Shown piece by piece: positions 33,808 to 44,800 of a DNA stretch of 64,000 nucleotides. This stretch comes from Candidatus Omnitrophota bacterium. Its GTDB lineage: Bacteria > Omnitrophota > Gorgyraeia > 2-01-FULL-45-10. The notes beneath the pieces were generated by a model. That model did no database searches. It saw nothing but the letters and a program-made list of their open reading frames with translations, and had not been told where the DNA came from. Every line of letters starts with the position of its first letter. Position 1 is the stretch's first letter. The position numbers and the translations under genes were made by a program. Location of the stretch: contig JBAZKM010000010.1 of assembly GCA_041650805.1 (NCBI GenBank), positions 1-64,000 on the forward strand. Reading direction: 5' to 3'.

Positions 33808-33858
33808 CGTCAGATCTTTGATTTTTATGTAGAGCGAGAGGGAGATTACCCCTCCCAT

Positions 33859-33915
33859 CCTATCTTCGTCCTTCCGGGGACTCTGCCAAGCGGCCTCCGG
33901 GAGGGCGAAGATAGG
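33859..33915 (+). terminator. Long hairpin after the giant gene
   Basis: CCTATCTTCGTCCTTCCGG pairs with CTCCGGGAGGGCGAAGATAGG across a loop of about 17 bases; 18 pairs form with two G-U pairs. It lies 51 bases after the stop codon. No T-run follows, so it may act as a processing/stability hairpin or REP-like element rather than a classic intrinsic terminator. Confidence 0.55.
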
Positions 33916-33943
33916 CTACATAATTCGAGTAAGATAGCAAGTT

Positions 33944-33995
33944 GGGGTATAGGGTATTAGATAAGAAATAGGAAGTCAGGGTATAGGGTATAGGG
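33944..33995 (+). repeat. Short GGGTATA repeats before the HD-GYP gene
   Basis: The seven-base unit GGGTATA occurs twice in two clusters (33945-33957 and 33979-33995), ending 14 bases before the start codon at 34009. I see no clear promoter in this gap. Confidence 0.6.
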
Positions 33996-34008
33996 AAAAA
34001 GAAAAGAT

Positions 34009-35646
34009 ATGGAAGAGAGAACGGCGCGACCAAATATCGGCTATCACCAGGGATCTCATGAAAATCTTCGGTTACAGATCTCGAAGATATCGGGGGTGGT
34101 CGATACGGGGGAGCGGTTCTCCGAGGCCGTCAGCGTAAACCATCTCCTTTCCCTCATCATAAAAGAGACGCTCGATCTCACCGGGACAAATGTCTGTATC
34201 ATCTGGCTCAAGGACAATTCAGGCAACCTCATACCGCGGATGAGTTTCGGGCTGAAGACGCCCGCCATCCGGTCCTTCAAGTTAAAGACAGCATCGGAAC
34301 TGGCCCGGTGCATCATGTCCAGAGAGGGCGCCACATATATACGCGACCTTAAGAACAGGGTTGACGCTTCAACGCGCCGGCTTATCGTAAGAGAAGGGCT
34401 ATTGTCGCTCGTCGCCGCTCCGCTTGTGGCATGCGGTGAGCGGATAGGCGTACTGATGGTATCCGCCAGGGAGCGGCGCAGGTTTGAGGATGTAGACCTG
34501 AAGGTATTTGAGGCCGTCGCCAGGCAGTCGACGCTCGCCATAATGGATATAGGGCTTTATGAACGGATGGACAGGAAGGTGAAAGAGAAGATAAAAGAGA
34601 TGTCTATGCTCTTCACCATGTCCAGGTCCATCTCCTCTTCCATAGATGTGGAACTGCTCCTCGAGATCATACTCGAAAAGGTGAAGACGCTTATGAACGC
34701 CAGGTTCTGTACGCTGCGGCTCCTGGGCGAGACGAGAAAGAGGATGCGGCTTACGGCGTCAGCGGGGCTCTCAAAAGATGAACTTAAAAGGATGGCCGGG
34801 GCCGATAATAATATATCGAGGACCGCAATGTCGGGCAGTTCCCCGGTAGTAGTCCCCGCCTCCGCCTGCGGAGACGGCAAACGCCTCGCCGAACTTAAGC
34901 GGAAGAGGGTAGGCACGGTCGTGGCGGTGCCTCTGCTCAGCCACAGGCGGAAGATCGGAGTCCTCTCCGTATATATAATGCAGGAGAAGATATTCGCCAG
35001 GGAGGATATGGAGATGTTCGAGATGGTGGGGAGCTTATGTTCCATGGCCATCGAGAACTCAAGGATGATCGAGCGCGTCAAGCGGGATTACCTCAATACC
35101 ATAAAGACGCTCGCCAGGATAATAGATGAGAACGATTCATATACGCGCGGCCACTGCGAGAAGGTCATGCGGTACTCCATACTCATAAGCAAACGTCTCG
35201 GCCTGCCGGAACGCGTTATACAGGACATAAAGACGGCAAGTTTACTTCACGATATAGGCAAGATAGGGATAGACCTCGGTATCATACAGAAGAAGGGGAA
35301 GCTTGAAGGCGACGACTGGAAGAAGGTCAGACTGCACCCGGAAATAGGCGCAAGGATAGTGAGCCAGGTAGGTTTCCTGCAGGAGGTGGTGCCTATCATA
35401 CAGCACCACCATGAACGTTTTGGGGGAGGCGGTTATCCTGATGCCCGGTTGATGAGCGGCAATATCCCCCTGGGCGCCCGTGTGATAGCGGTGGCTGACG
35501 CCTTCGATGCCATGACGAGCGACAGGCCTTACAGGGAGGCGATGTCGAAGGAGGCGGCCCGGGAAGAGTTGAAGAGATGTGCCGGCTCCCAGTTCGACCC
35601 GAATATAGTCGATGCCTTCCTGAAGACACGGGTCTTTTGCAACTAA
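34009..35646 (+). CDS. GAF-GAF-HD-GYP signalling protein (probable cyclic-di-GMP phosphodiesterase)
   Basis: 545 residues. Two GAF sensor domains occupy about residues 35-180 and 205-355, followed by an HD-GYP domain at about 365-540. HD-GYP residues are present: SLLHDIGKIG (His414, Asp415), QHHHERFGGGGYPD (His466-468, Glu469, Gly475-Tyr-Pro) and DAFDAMTSDRPYR. The family hydrolyses cyclic-di-GMP. In the HHExxDGxGYP motif, the usual Asp is Gly here. No signal peptide or membrane helix is seen, so it is probably cytoplasmic. The start ATG has only a weak A/G-rich leader. It sits between two giant genes, so control of adhesion or surface structures is a reasonable inference. Confidence 0.92.
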   Translation: MEERTARPNIGYHQGSHENLRLQISKISGVVDTGERFSEAVSVNHLLSLIIKETLDLTGTNVCIIWLKDNSGNLIPRMSFGLKTPAIRSFKLKTASELARCIMSREGATYIRDLKNRVDASTRRLIVREGLLSLVAAPLVACGERIGVLMVSARERRRFEDVDLKVFEAVARQSTLAIMDIGLYERMDRKVKEKIKEMSMLFTMSRSISSSIDVELLLEIILEKVKTLMNARFCTLRLLGETRKRMRLTASAGLSKDELKRMAGADNNISRTAMSGSSPVVVPASACGDGKRLAELKRKRVGTVVAVPLLSHRRKIGVLSVYIMQEKIFAREDMEMFEMVGSLCSMAIENSRMIERVKRDYLNTIKTLARIIDENDSYTRGHCEKVMRYSILISKRLGLPERVIQDIKTASLLHDIGKIGIDLGIIQKKGKLEGDDWKKVRLHPEIGARIVSQVGFLQEVVPIIQHHHERFGGGGYPDARLMSGNIPLGARVIAVADAFDAMTSDRPYREAMSKEAAREELKRCAGSQFDPNIVDAFLKTRVFCN

Positions 35647-35707
35647 CCGGTACGATGAGTGCTGGGAAAATAGTTAGTTAAACTATAAAAAAGTTGATTT
35701 TCGTCTA

Positions 35708-35736
35708 TTGACAAGTTAGAAGTATAAATGTATAAT
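35708..35736 (+). promoter_or_regulatory. Perfect-consensus sigma70 promoter for the 11-kb gene
   Basis: TTGACA at 35708-35713 and TATAAT at 35731-35736 are separated by exactly 17 bases, in a strongly A+T-rich gap. The predicted start of transcription is near 35743, about 60 bases before the ATG at 35804. Confidence 0.82.
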
Positions 35737-35791
35737 AACTAGGTTAATATAAATAGAAAGTTATATATTAACAAATTGATACTATACACAA

Positions 35792-35797
35792 AAGGAG
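35792..35797 (+). promoter_or_regulatory. Ribosome binding site (AAGGAG)
   Basis: AAGGAG with a 6-base spacer to ATG 35804; it fixes the start of the following gene and so its signal peptide. Confidence 0.85.
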
Positions 35798-35803
35798 AAT
35801 GAG

Positions 35804-38800
35804 ATGAAATTCCCAATGGTCGCCAGACAATGTACTTTTTTCGTGAGGTGTATCTCATCTTTCGTCGCCATGACGTTCCTGGTATCGAACGTCGTCTTCG
35901 CCGCTCCTCAGGATGCCGCATCCAGCGTGGGAAAAGAGCAGGAGATAATCACCAACCCGGAGAAGGTCGTCATACCGAGAGAGTTCGGGCTGGTGAAGTC
36001 CAAATTCATCGGGAATAGCGGCAAGCTCGTTGTCCACATCCAGGATGCCCACTGCAACTACGAAGCCCAGTCCAATATAGCCAAGATACTCGAAAATCTC
36101 ATAAAGAATTACGGGCTCAGTTTAGTGTCGGTGGAAGGCGCGGACGGATTCGTCGACACCTCATGGTTCAAGGCGTTCCCGGACGAAGAGGTGAGGCGAG
36201 AGGTCGCCGCGTACTTCATGAAGAAGGGCGAGATCACCGGGCCGGAGTTCCTCTCCATCACCACCGACTATCCCATAAAGCTTTTCGGCGCAGAGACCCG
36301 TTCATACTACCTGCAGAACCTCAATGCCTTCACATCGAGCTACCCCCTCAAAGACGCCACCGAAAAGTACTACAACCAGGTCAAGGCCGTCCTCAACCGC
36401 CTAAAAATATACATATATAATGATGAGCTGAAGGCGTTCGATTCGAAAACGGAGGAGTACGTCTCCAAGAAACTGGCGTTCAACGATTACGTCAGGTACC
36501 TGCAGGCGACGGCGGAGAAGCACAGGATAAACCTGAGGGAGTACGATAACTTCTTCAAGCTGATAAGCGTGCTTTTATACGAAAAGAAGATCGACTTCAA
36601 GGTGGTCGACAAAGAGCGGTCGGCCGTTATAGACGAGTTGAGCAAAAAACTGTCGAAGGATTCGCTTACGGAGCTCGTCACGAGGTCCCTCTCATTCAAG
36701 GTGGGCAAGATATCATCGGCGGAATTCTACGAGTACCTGAAGGCCATGTCGCTCGCCAATATGATAGACATACAGAAGGCCTACCCGAACCTCTATAATT
36801 ACATAATCTATAATTCCGTATATTCGAAGATAGAGAACGAAAAGCTATTCCACGACATAACGCTCATAGAGACGGCCATAAAGGAGAAGCTCTTCCAGAA
36901 CGACGACCAGAGGACGCTGGAGCGCCTTTCGCGCCACATCGATACGCTCCTTGGCCTCGTCAACATAAAGCTCCTGAACGGCGACTACGAATATTACAAA
37001 AATCATAAAGAAGAGTTCTCCCACGAGGTCTTCGCCGACTTCATGCACAAGAAGACGGCACAGTACGGCCTGGCCTATGAGATAGAAGAGCCGAACGAGG
37101 CCGTGGTGAACAGCGTGCCGAAGCTGGAGGATTTTTACTCCATAGCGATAAAGAGAGATACCGCGCTCGTGGACAATACCCTCGACGCCATGAAGAAGGA
37201 GAGGGCCCAGATATCGGTGCTCGTGACAGGTGGTTTCCATTCGGAAGGGATCACGAAACTCCTCGAGAAGCAGGGTATCTCGTACATGGTGGTATGCCCG
37301 TCGATAACGAAAGATACGCCCAGCCCTTATATACAGATACTGACGAACCAGAGGACGCCGTTCGAGGATATACTGACAGGCGTCGTAGACACCCCGGCCG
37401 CGAAGCAGGGATCGGTCGCGGCGGCGGTGATCTCATGGCTCCTGAAGCTTTCCGAAAGGGACGCCGAGGCGCTCAACGCCAAGGTCGCTCCGGTGGGCGG
37501 CCAGGGCCTTCTTGAGAGGATGGAAAGTTTCAAGAGAGAGGCCCCGGAAGCGGCCAGGGCACTGGGCGCAGCGGAACAGAAATTGGGTGAGCAGAGAGAG
37601 ACATGGCAGAAGAACCCGGCAAGATATATAAATGAGACTATAGCCCGCCTGTATATAGGAAGGTTGATAATCAATAATATAAGTATAACGACGCCGGAGG
37701 CCTTAAGGGATATCGAGAGGTCGGTCCAGAGCGCGTTCCCCGGTGATAAAGACGCGATAATGGGTTATGTGAGACCGCTGATCACAGCTGCCATGAAGGT
37801 GGAGGAAACGGCCAGGGGCAGGATAGCCGCTACGCACGAGACCACGCGGATCCCGCTGGCCGGCAAAGGTCCGGCCAGTCCGGGCGAACTGACCATAAGC
37901 GAAGTCCTCGCGGAGGGGCGCCTCACGGAGGCCGTTAAGGGAGAGGTCGATAATTTTATACGGGGATTATATACCTCGCAGAAGAGAAGCGGCGCCTTGA
38001 GAGATACGCCTGTCATAGAGGGAGTGCATGTCCAATCATACAGGGATTGGGAGGCGGAAGTGGACAGGCATAACAGGATCGTGATCGAGTCGGGTAAGGG
38101 TGTGCTCATACCGGTCACCCTGTACTTTTCACCTGGCCGCGGCGGCGCTGAAGGGAGGGCGCTTGGGTTGCAGCTTGCCCACGTATCCGAATCGCGCTGG
38201 GCATTATTGAACGAAGCGGAACGGAAAGCCGTAGTGCTGCACGAACTCGCGCACATAATGGACGCGAACTCAGGCACATTGAGAGACGAGGAAGTAATAC
38301 GCAGGATCTTCCCTATAGATAATGTGATCGAAAAGATCTCCGAGGCAGAGCAGAGGAGGATAGAAGATAAGTTCAACAGGTCGATCAACGAAAACAACAT
38401 AGAAGGCGCCAGGGAAGCCCTCTACTCCTCTATATTGAGGTATCTGGAGACCGGTAATAGCGACGCAATAAGCACTATGATCTTTCGCTTGCTGCCGTTA
38501 GGGCCTACACCTACGGAGAGGAGACCGGCCAAGATAGAGATCATAGAGGCGCTTGGGAAGATAAAGCTGGGCGCGGATGAGCTCAATAAGCTGCTTCCCC
38601 TGCTCACGGAGCTTCTTAACCAGAGGATCGAAAGCGCCCTCGCCAGGCCGATGCTGGAAGCTATACTCTCTCTTGACCAATCCCTGAGGGTCGGGAACCC
38701 CGCGGTAGCGCGTGAGGCGAGGAAGCTCGCAATGGGAGAATATGCCAGGTCGACCCCCGAGATCAGCGACCTTGCCGGCAAGTATATAACTCACAGGCTT

Positions 38801-41800
38801 ATGCTCAACTACACCGAAGAGGCGAAACGTGTCGCGTCGTCCGAGAATGACGGTTTCGCGGTCTATATATTCGTCTCCTCTTCCCAGAAAGAGGCGGAGT
38901 TCTGGCAGAAGAGGTTCGAGTCGACCCGGGGCCAAATACTGCCCAGGTCGGCCGTGATAATATCGGTGAGCGAGGATAACTGGAAAGGGATGGCAGGCAA
39001 CGGGCTGGGGACGCTGAATGCCTGGAGGAGGGCGAAAGAGCGATATTCGAGGCTCGAGGAAGATATCGCCTCCGGGAAGAGCGTCTTCATGATGCACATG
39101 GCCGGTTCCGGAACTCGAATGCAGCCGCTGGCCGTCAATAATAAATCGGCGATAGGCCTGCCGGGCACCGTGAATATAGACGGAGAACTGGTGCCACTCA
39201 CCGTAGGCGAAGCCGTAGCCCTTCAATTCGGTCCGCTTGCCGCTTCAAGGGGCGGTAGGATGGTCCTCGCCTGGGGAGACCAGAATAATATACCTTCGGA
39301 GAATATAGACTCGACGCAGGATTACCTGACCGAGATATTCTTCACTTCGATCATGGTCAGGGACCCTAAAGGGATGGCCATCGGCAACCCGGACCTGGTG
39401 CGGTTCATAGAATCTAAAGGGACGGTCCCTTCGGTAGGCGGGGTAAGCGGACGCGGCGCGGTCAGCCAGAGGGAGAAGCGCCCTATGAACCAGGTCCTCG
39501 CCGACGCTTCCACGGCCCGGAACGGTTCACGTTTTGCGAATGTCAGCTTAGGTTTCAATTCTATGAGATGGGAGCTATTGCAGGAATTATTGAACGAATT
39601 TTCGGACGAGCTGGATGCCGGACAGGGCTCTCTCAATATCGACAGCGAATTGTGGGGACCCCTTACGTCCACTAAGGAAGAGTATGCGACATTCATGAAA
39701 GAGGGGGCCCTGAAAGACGCAATGGCCGAAGCCAATAAGGCGTCGGCAGAGAGCAGGTCGTTCGATGTGGATGAGTTGATCGCGAAGAGGGTGGCCAGGG
39801 CCGAGGCGCACTGGGATCGCATCGCCGCCATGAAGAGGCGCCTGACCGAGAGATATGCGGGCCGCTTCAAGGTCACAGGCAACGGCCTGCCGGATGGGGT
39901 CGGGGTCCTGGAGGGAATAGATTACGGGATAGATAAGACGGGCGCAGACTGGTGGGATTGGGGCCACATAATCGACTACTATAACAATGTCATGAAGCTT
40001 GTGCGGGTCTCGCCCGACATAGAAGGACGGTGGGAATCGGAGAGGATGAGGCGCTACTTCAGGATCGAGAGCCCGGAGGATTGGCAGAGAGGTTCTTCTC
40101 TCAAAGGCGTAGAGGTCAGGAACTCCATAGTGCTCGGTTCCACGGTAAAGCGCGGCCGCATAGTGAACAGCGTAGTGATAGGGACCGAGGCGGAAGAGCT
40201 GAACGTCGAGAATGCCGTAGTCATAGGGTGCAGGGTATACAAGCTTGATGCGAGATCGGCCATAGCCTACGGTGTCATATATAACGGGCCTGTTGAATTG
40301 AACCCGCAGGACGTGATCGCAGCCCACTACAACCCGAGGGACGGCAGGATAACCCTATTTGGGAAACTGGACCCAAAGATAGGCGACGCGTACAGGGTGA
40401 AGGGGGTATACGGTAATAAGGGCATGACATTCGATGAGGCATCCAGGGCCCAGAAAGGTTTCACCAAAGAAGAACAGGAATCGGCCAGGCGGCGGGTCAT
40501 GGACGAGGAGTTCGGGCAGGGGAAGGCCAGGTCCGAGAGACGGCTCATAAACCTCCCGGACAGGAAGGGTATCGGCGCAGACAGGCGTCTGTCCGATATA
40601 CACGATATACTGACAAAGGGAGAGCTTTCATTCGTCACGCTCGAAGAGTATATGGAAATGTACGGCATCGCGGACAGGGGACTGGCCGAGGCGGAGTTGA
40701 GGGAGCTCGCCTCGCTTGAAAATGAGAGGACGCTTGCAACCGGAGAACCTAACCCGCTTGCGGGGATAGAAGAGATAGACAATCCTTTCAGGGAGAATGC
40801 AGGCAAGATATACAGGAAGATAGATATAAAGAATAACCAGGGGATAGCTTACAGATCGTACGACCTCCGCGCCGTGACGACTACGCACGAGCGCAATATA
40901 CCGTTCCAGGCAGAACCGCAGTTATTCCCGGCTATGATGAGCGAAAAGTTCGCGTACCATGCAGGCCGGGCATTCGGCACATTCCTGCGCCTTGGCAACG
41001 GGGGATTCAACATAAATAAGGCTGATATACGCGATGAAAGAGGGGCCATAGTGCCCGCCAGGCTTGAGGCCGCGTTGAGGCAGGCCATTACCGTGGGAGA
41101 AGATGCGTTACCGTCCACATGGCTCTTGGTATCCGGCGGGACACGTCTCTATTCCAGAGAGTTGAAGAGCGCATACGCGCGCGGGCTGATGGACGCCGGG
41201 CTCAGGGTAAATGTGGTCGATAGGTCGGAGCAGGGCATGGCGAACGTGAGAGGCCTTTTGGCCGAGGATATTAAGGCCGGAAGGATAAATATGAAGGATG
41301 CGAGAGAGTTCCTGGAGTATGCACGTCAATTCGAGGAGAACGGCATCACCTCCACCACCGATTATTACTTCGCGTTGAACTTCATGGCCAATGAGCACCT
41401 GGGCGAAAGGGACTACATAGGAGGCGCCCACGTCACCGGGAGCCATAACCCCAGATTCTATAACGGGTTCAAGCAGGCGAACAAGCTCAGCATAGGAGAG
41501 GGTATAGACATACTTGTCAGTATAGATGACGGCCTTATGGGCCGGCTCAAGCCGTTCTCCTTCGATATGGCCCATCTGGCCGTTCCGCCTCCGGCGGAGA
41601 GGGAACGGCAGGAGATGCCGGAGCATATATCTGCCGTGGAGATCGCGTACTGGCATAATGAATCGATAAAGGCGAGGGCCCGTCTTGGGCACGATGTGTG
41701 GGAGTACCTCCTCAGGGACTCCTCGCGAAGCATACTGAAACAAAAGGGAGGCATAAGAGAGCTTCTTATGGTCTGCCGGGATATAAACTGGGACAGGGAG

Positions 41801-44800
41801 GATTGGTCCATAATAAAGAAGAAGCTGGGCATCCCCTTCGACATCTTCCCCGAGAGGCCGGTCCTTTGCAGGAACAGGCCTTTCGAAAAGATAGGCGGAT
41901 TGAACGAAGACCATAGAGCCGGTTCTACGGGGCTATCGGTCTTCCCGTTGATCGAACTGGGCGTCAAGGTAACGAGGATAAACGAGACACCGGACGGGAA
42001 CTTCCCGGCAGGGGAGCCGTATCCGAACCTCCCCGAAGAGATGAGGGGTTTTATGGACCTTTGCAGGAATACGGGCCTGCCCGGGGTCGCCAGGGACGAG
42101 GACGGAGACAGGACGATATTCTTCACTGAAGAAGGGAAGATGATACAGGAAGACCAGCTCCTCGCCATACAGGCAGAGAAGATGCTGAGAGACGAGGCAC
42201 GAAAGCCCGCGGAAGAGAGGAAGAGACTTCTCTTCATAGGAGAGGTCAAGTACTCTTCGGTGGCCAGCAGGCGCATAAGGGCGCTCGTCAGCGAGATAAA
42301 CAGGGAATTGAAAGAGCGGAACCCCGCAGACCAGGGGATAAAGGCGGAGCTGTATCTCGGGCCTGTAGGATTCGGATATATAAAGGATGAGATGCGGAAG
42401 ATATTCATGGCCGTACAAAACGGTGAAAGAGAGATCGTGCTGTACAACGAGAGGAAATCACCGATACGCGTAGACCTTACCAATGCCAAGGCAGTGATGC
42501 TGGCAGGAGAGCTCTCCGGCCACCAGATGGAGCACATGTTCGCCGAAGACGAGACGACGACGCTCAACCTTCTGGAGACGCTTGCAATAGCCAAAGAGAG
42601 AGGCAGGACTTTAGCCGATCTCCTGAACGCGCTTCCGGCAGTATATGCGACGCCGGAGCTGAGACCGGCTACCGAAGAGCCGTTCAGCGAAGATCAGTGC
42701 AGGAAGATATCGGCCATATCCGGCCAGCATGCCCCATCGGATGTCGATAAGGTGCCGGAGGTGAAAGAGGCGATAGTGCAGGGCGTAAGGGAAGGGCTTA
42801 TAAAGCTGCTGAAGGACCTCGGATTCGAGGAGGCCGGTAAGGCGACGATCGACAACGGCGAGTGTTTTATATACGAAGCGAAGAAGGCGGTCCCCATATC
42901 GCGCATAAGAAAGGAGTTCGTCATACAGCGCGTGGCCATAAACAGGGTTGACGGCGCGCTCATATACTTCTACCCGAGTGTCACCGGCAACGAGGAAGTC
43001 GACGCGCGCGGGAGGAGCTCCTTTGTGATAAGGAAGTCGAATACCCAGCCGGAATTGATAGCGAGGGTCGAGGGCCCCACCAGGAAAGAGCGGGATATAA
43101 TATCGGGCCTCATGTTCAGGATGCTGGAGCAGTATCCCGGTGTGAAGCTGAGCCACGACTCCTATCTCCTCGATGAGGTATTGCCGATACTCGTCTACAC
43201 GCGGCTGCCTCAGGTCACTATGGATATGGTGGACGAATATGCCAGGAATGAGGCCTCATCTGTGCTGAGAGGCATAATGGAGCGCACGATCAGCATGGAC
43301 AGGGAGAATTTCATACGGCTCGGGTATGAGGACAGGGACAGGGACAATTTCGAAAAGGAGTTCAAACGCATACACGGCGTATTGGATTCCATGTATACCG
43401 GCGGAGAACTCCCCGATGAAGGTGACCTTCGTGAGATCATAGATCTTGCGCGCGGCACCAAGCTGCTTAATCAGATAACCGGCCCACTGGAGAAGCATAA
43501 AGAGGGGATACTTGCCGGCGTTGCCGGCTTCGGGACGGAAGAGCTTTACGCCGAGCTCGATAAGTGGGTCGCAAGGTACGTGAACAGGTTCGTGCGCGAC
43601 TATATAAAGAACAGGGATGTCAGCGAGATGAGGGAAGAGGACTGGCAACAGAACCTGCAGGTCGGATACGAAGTGCTGGTGGGCACGCGCCACCTCTTCA
43701 GGATAACCGGGCGTGTCAAGTCGAATAATAATATCTTGATAGCCAAACTGGTCAGGAGTTACGGGCCGGATAAGCTGGAGCCCTTGTCGTCATCGGGCAT
43801 GTTGGAGGTATATCTCGAGACGTATCCCGCCGTTGAGGGCAGGGGCCTGAGGCGCGGGACGGTGATGCCCGGGGGGATGAAGTTCCTGGCATTTGACGAG
43901 AACGGTATCAGTAACAGAAAGGACCTTGGCATAATGGTTACAACAGGCGACAGGGGACCTCTCAGCACCGCAGAGAGCGTAAGTCCCGGGTATATGCAGA
44001 TCGCGGAGACGGGCGCGCCCAATGTCGCAGGCCGCATACCGCTTCAGGAAACGACGGCAGAAGGATTGAGGGCCATCGAAGGCGTGGGGCAGGTGACCGT
44101 GAACGAAGAGACAGGGAAACTCGAGTTCAGCAATCCGGAGCTTCAGGCGGCGTACAAGGACAGAGGAGAACATGATTTCGGATATATCGTTGACCGGCTC
44201 TATTCGGGCATACTCCGTATAGGATGGCGGGCCAGGAACATCGCTTACAGCATGACCCATTTCGGCGACCTGCATGCTGCCACTACATTCGGTTCATATC
44301 CGCTCATCCCGTGGAATGCCGTATATGTATCTACAGGCAGCCATTCCCAGGGAATGACGCTCGATATTAAAGTGATGAAAGTTGCCGGCATACAGCAGAT
44401 ACCGGTATTCAACAGTGAAAGGAAGCTCGTATCATACAGGTATCAGTATCTGAAACCTGGCGATATAGCGTTCTCTATACCCGGGACGGTCGATATATAT
44501 ACCGTCCAGACAGGCGGCGATCAATTCGCCGACATATCGATACCTTTAAACAGGGCGATGCTGGGAGATATCACGAAGCTTTTAGGCATAGAGCCGGATG
44601 TGGCCACGAATCCGAGTTTCGCCGAAGTCCTGCCCGCCAAGGGGATGCCGTATATATTCTACCGGACCGAAAGAGGGACCCCTGCGGTCACGGTCCATCC
44701 CGCCTACATCGAGCAGGGGATCGCGGCACCGCAGCGCGTAAAGGCATATATGCCGAATATAGAAGGAATGGCGTTAAATGAGTTCCTGGCGCCTATCATG

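Noticed and set aside
157..33807. ATG 157 as the real start of the giant gene
   Set aside because: Bases 1-156 continue the same frame and encode a YD-like repeat identical to 574-700, so the gene begins left of the window.
33944..33995. CRISPR array from the GGGTATA repeats
   Set aside because: Units are seven bases and directly adjacent, with no spacers and no cas genes.
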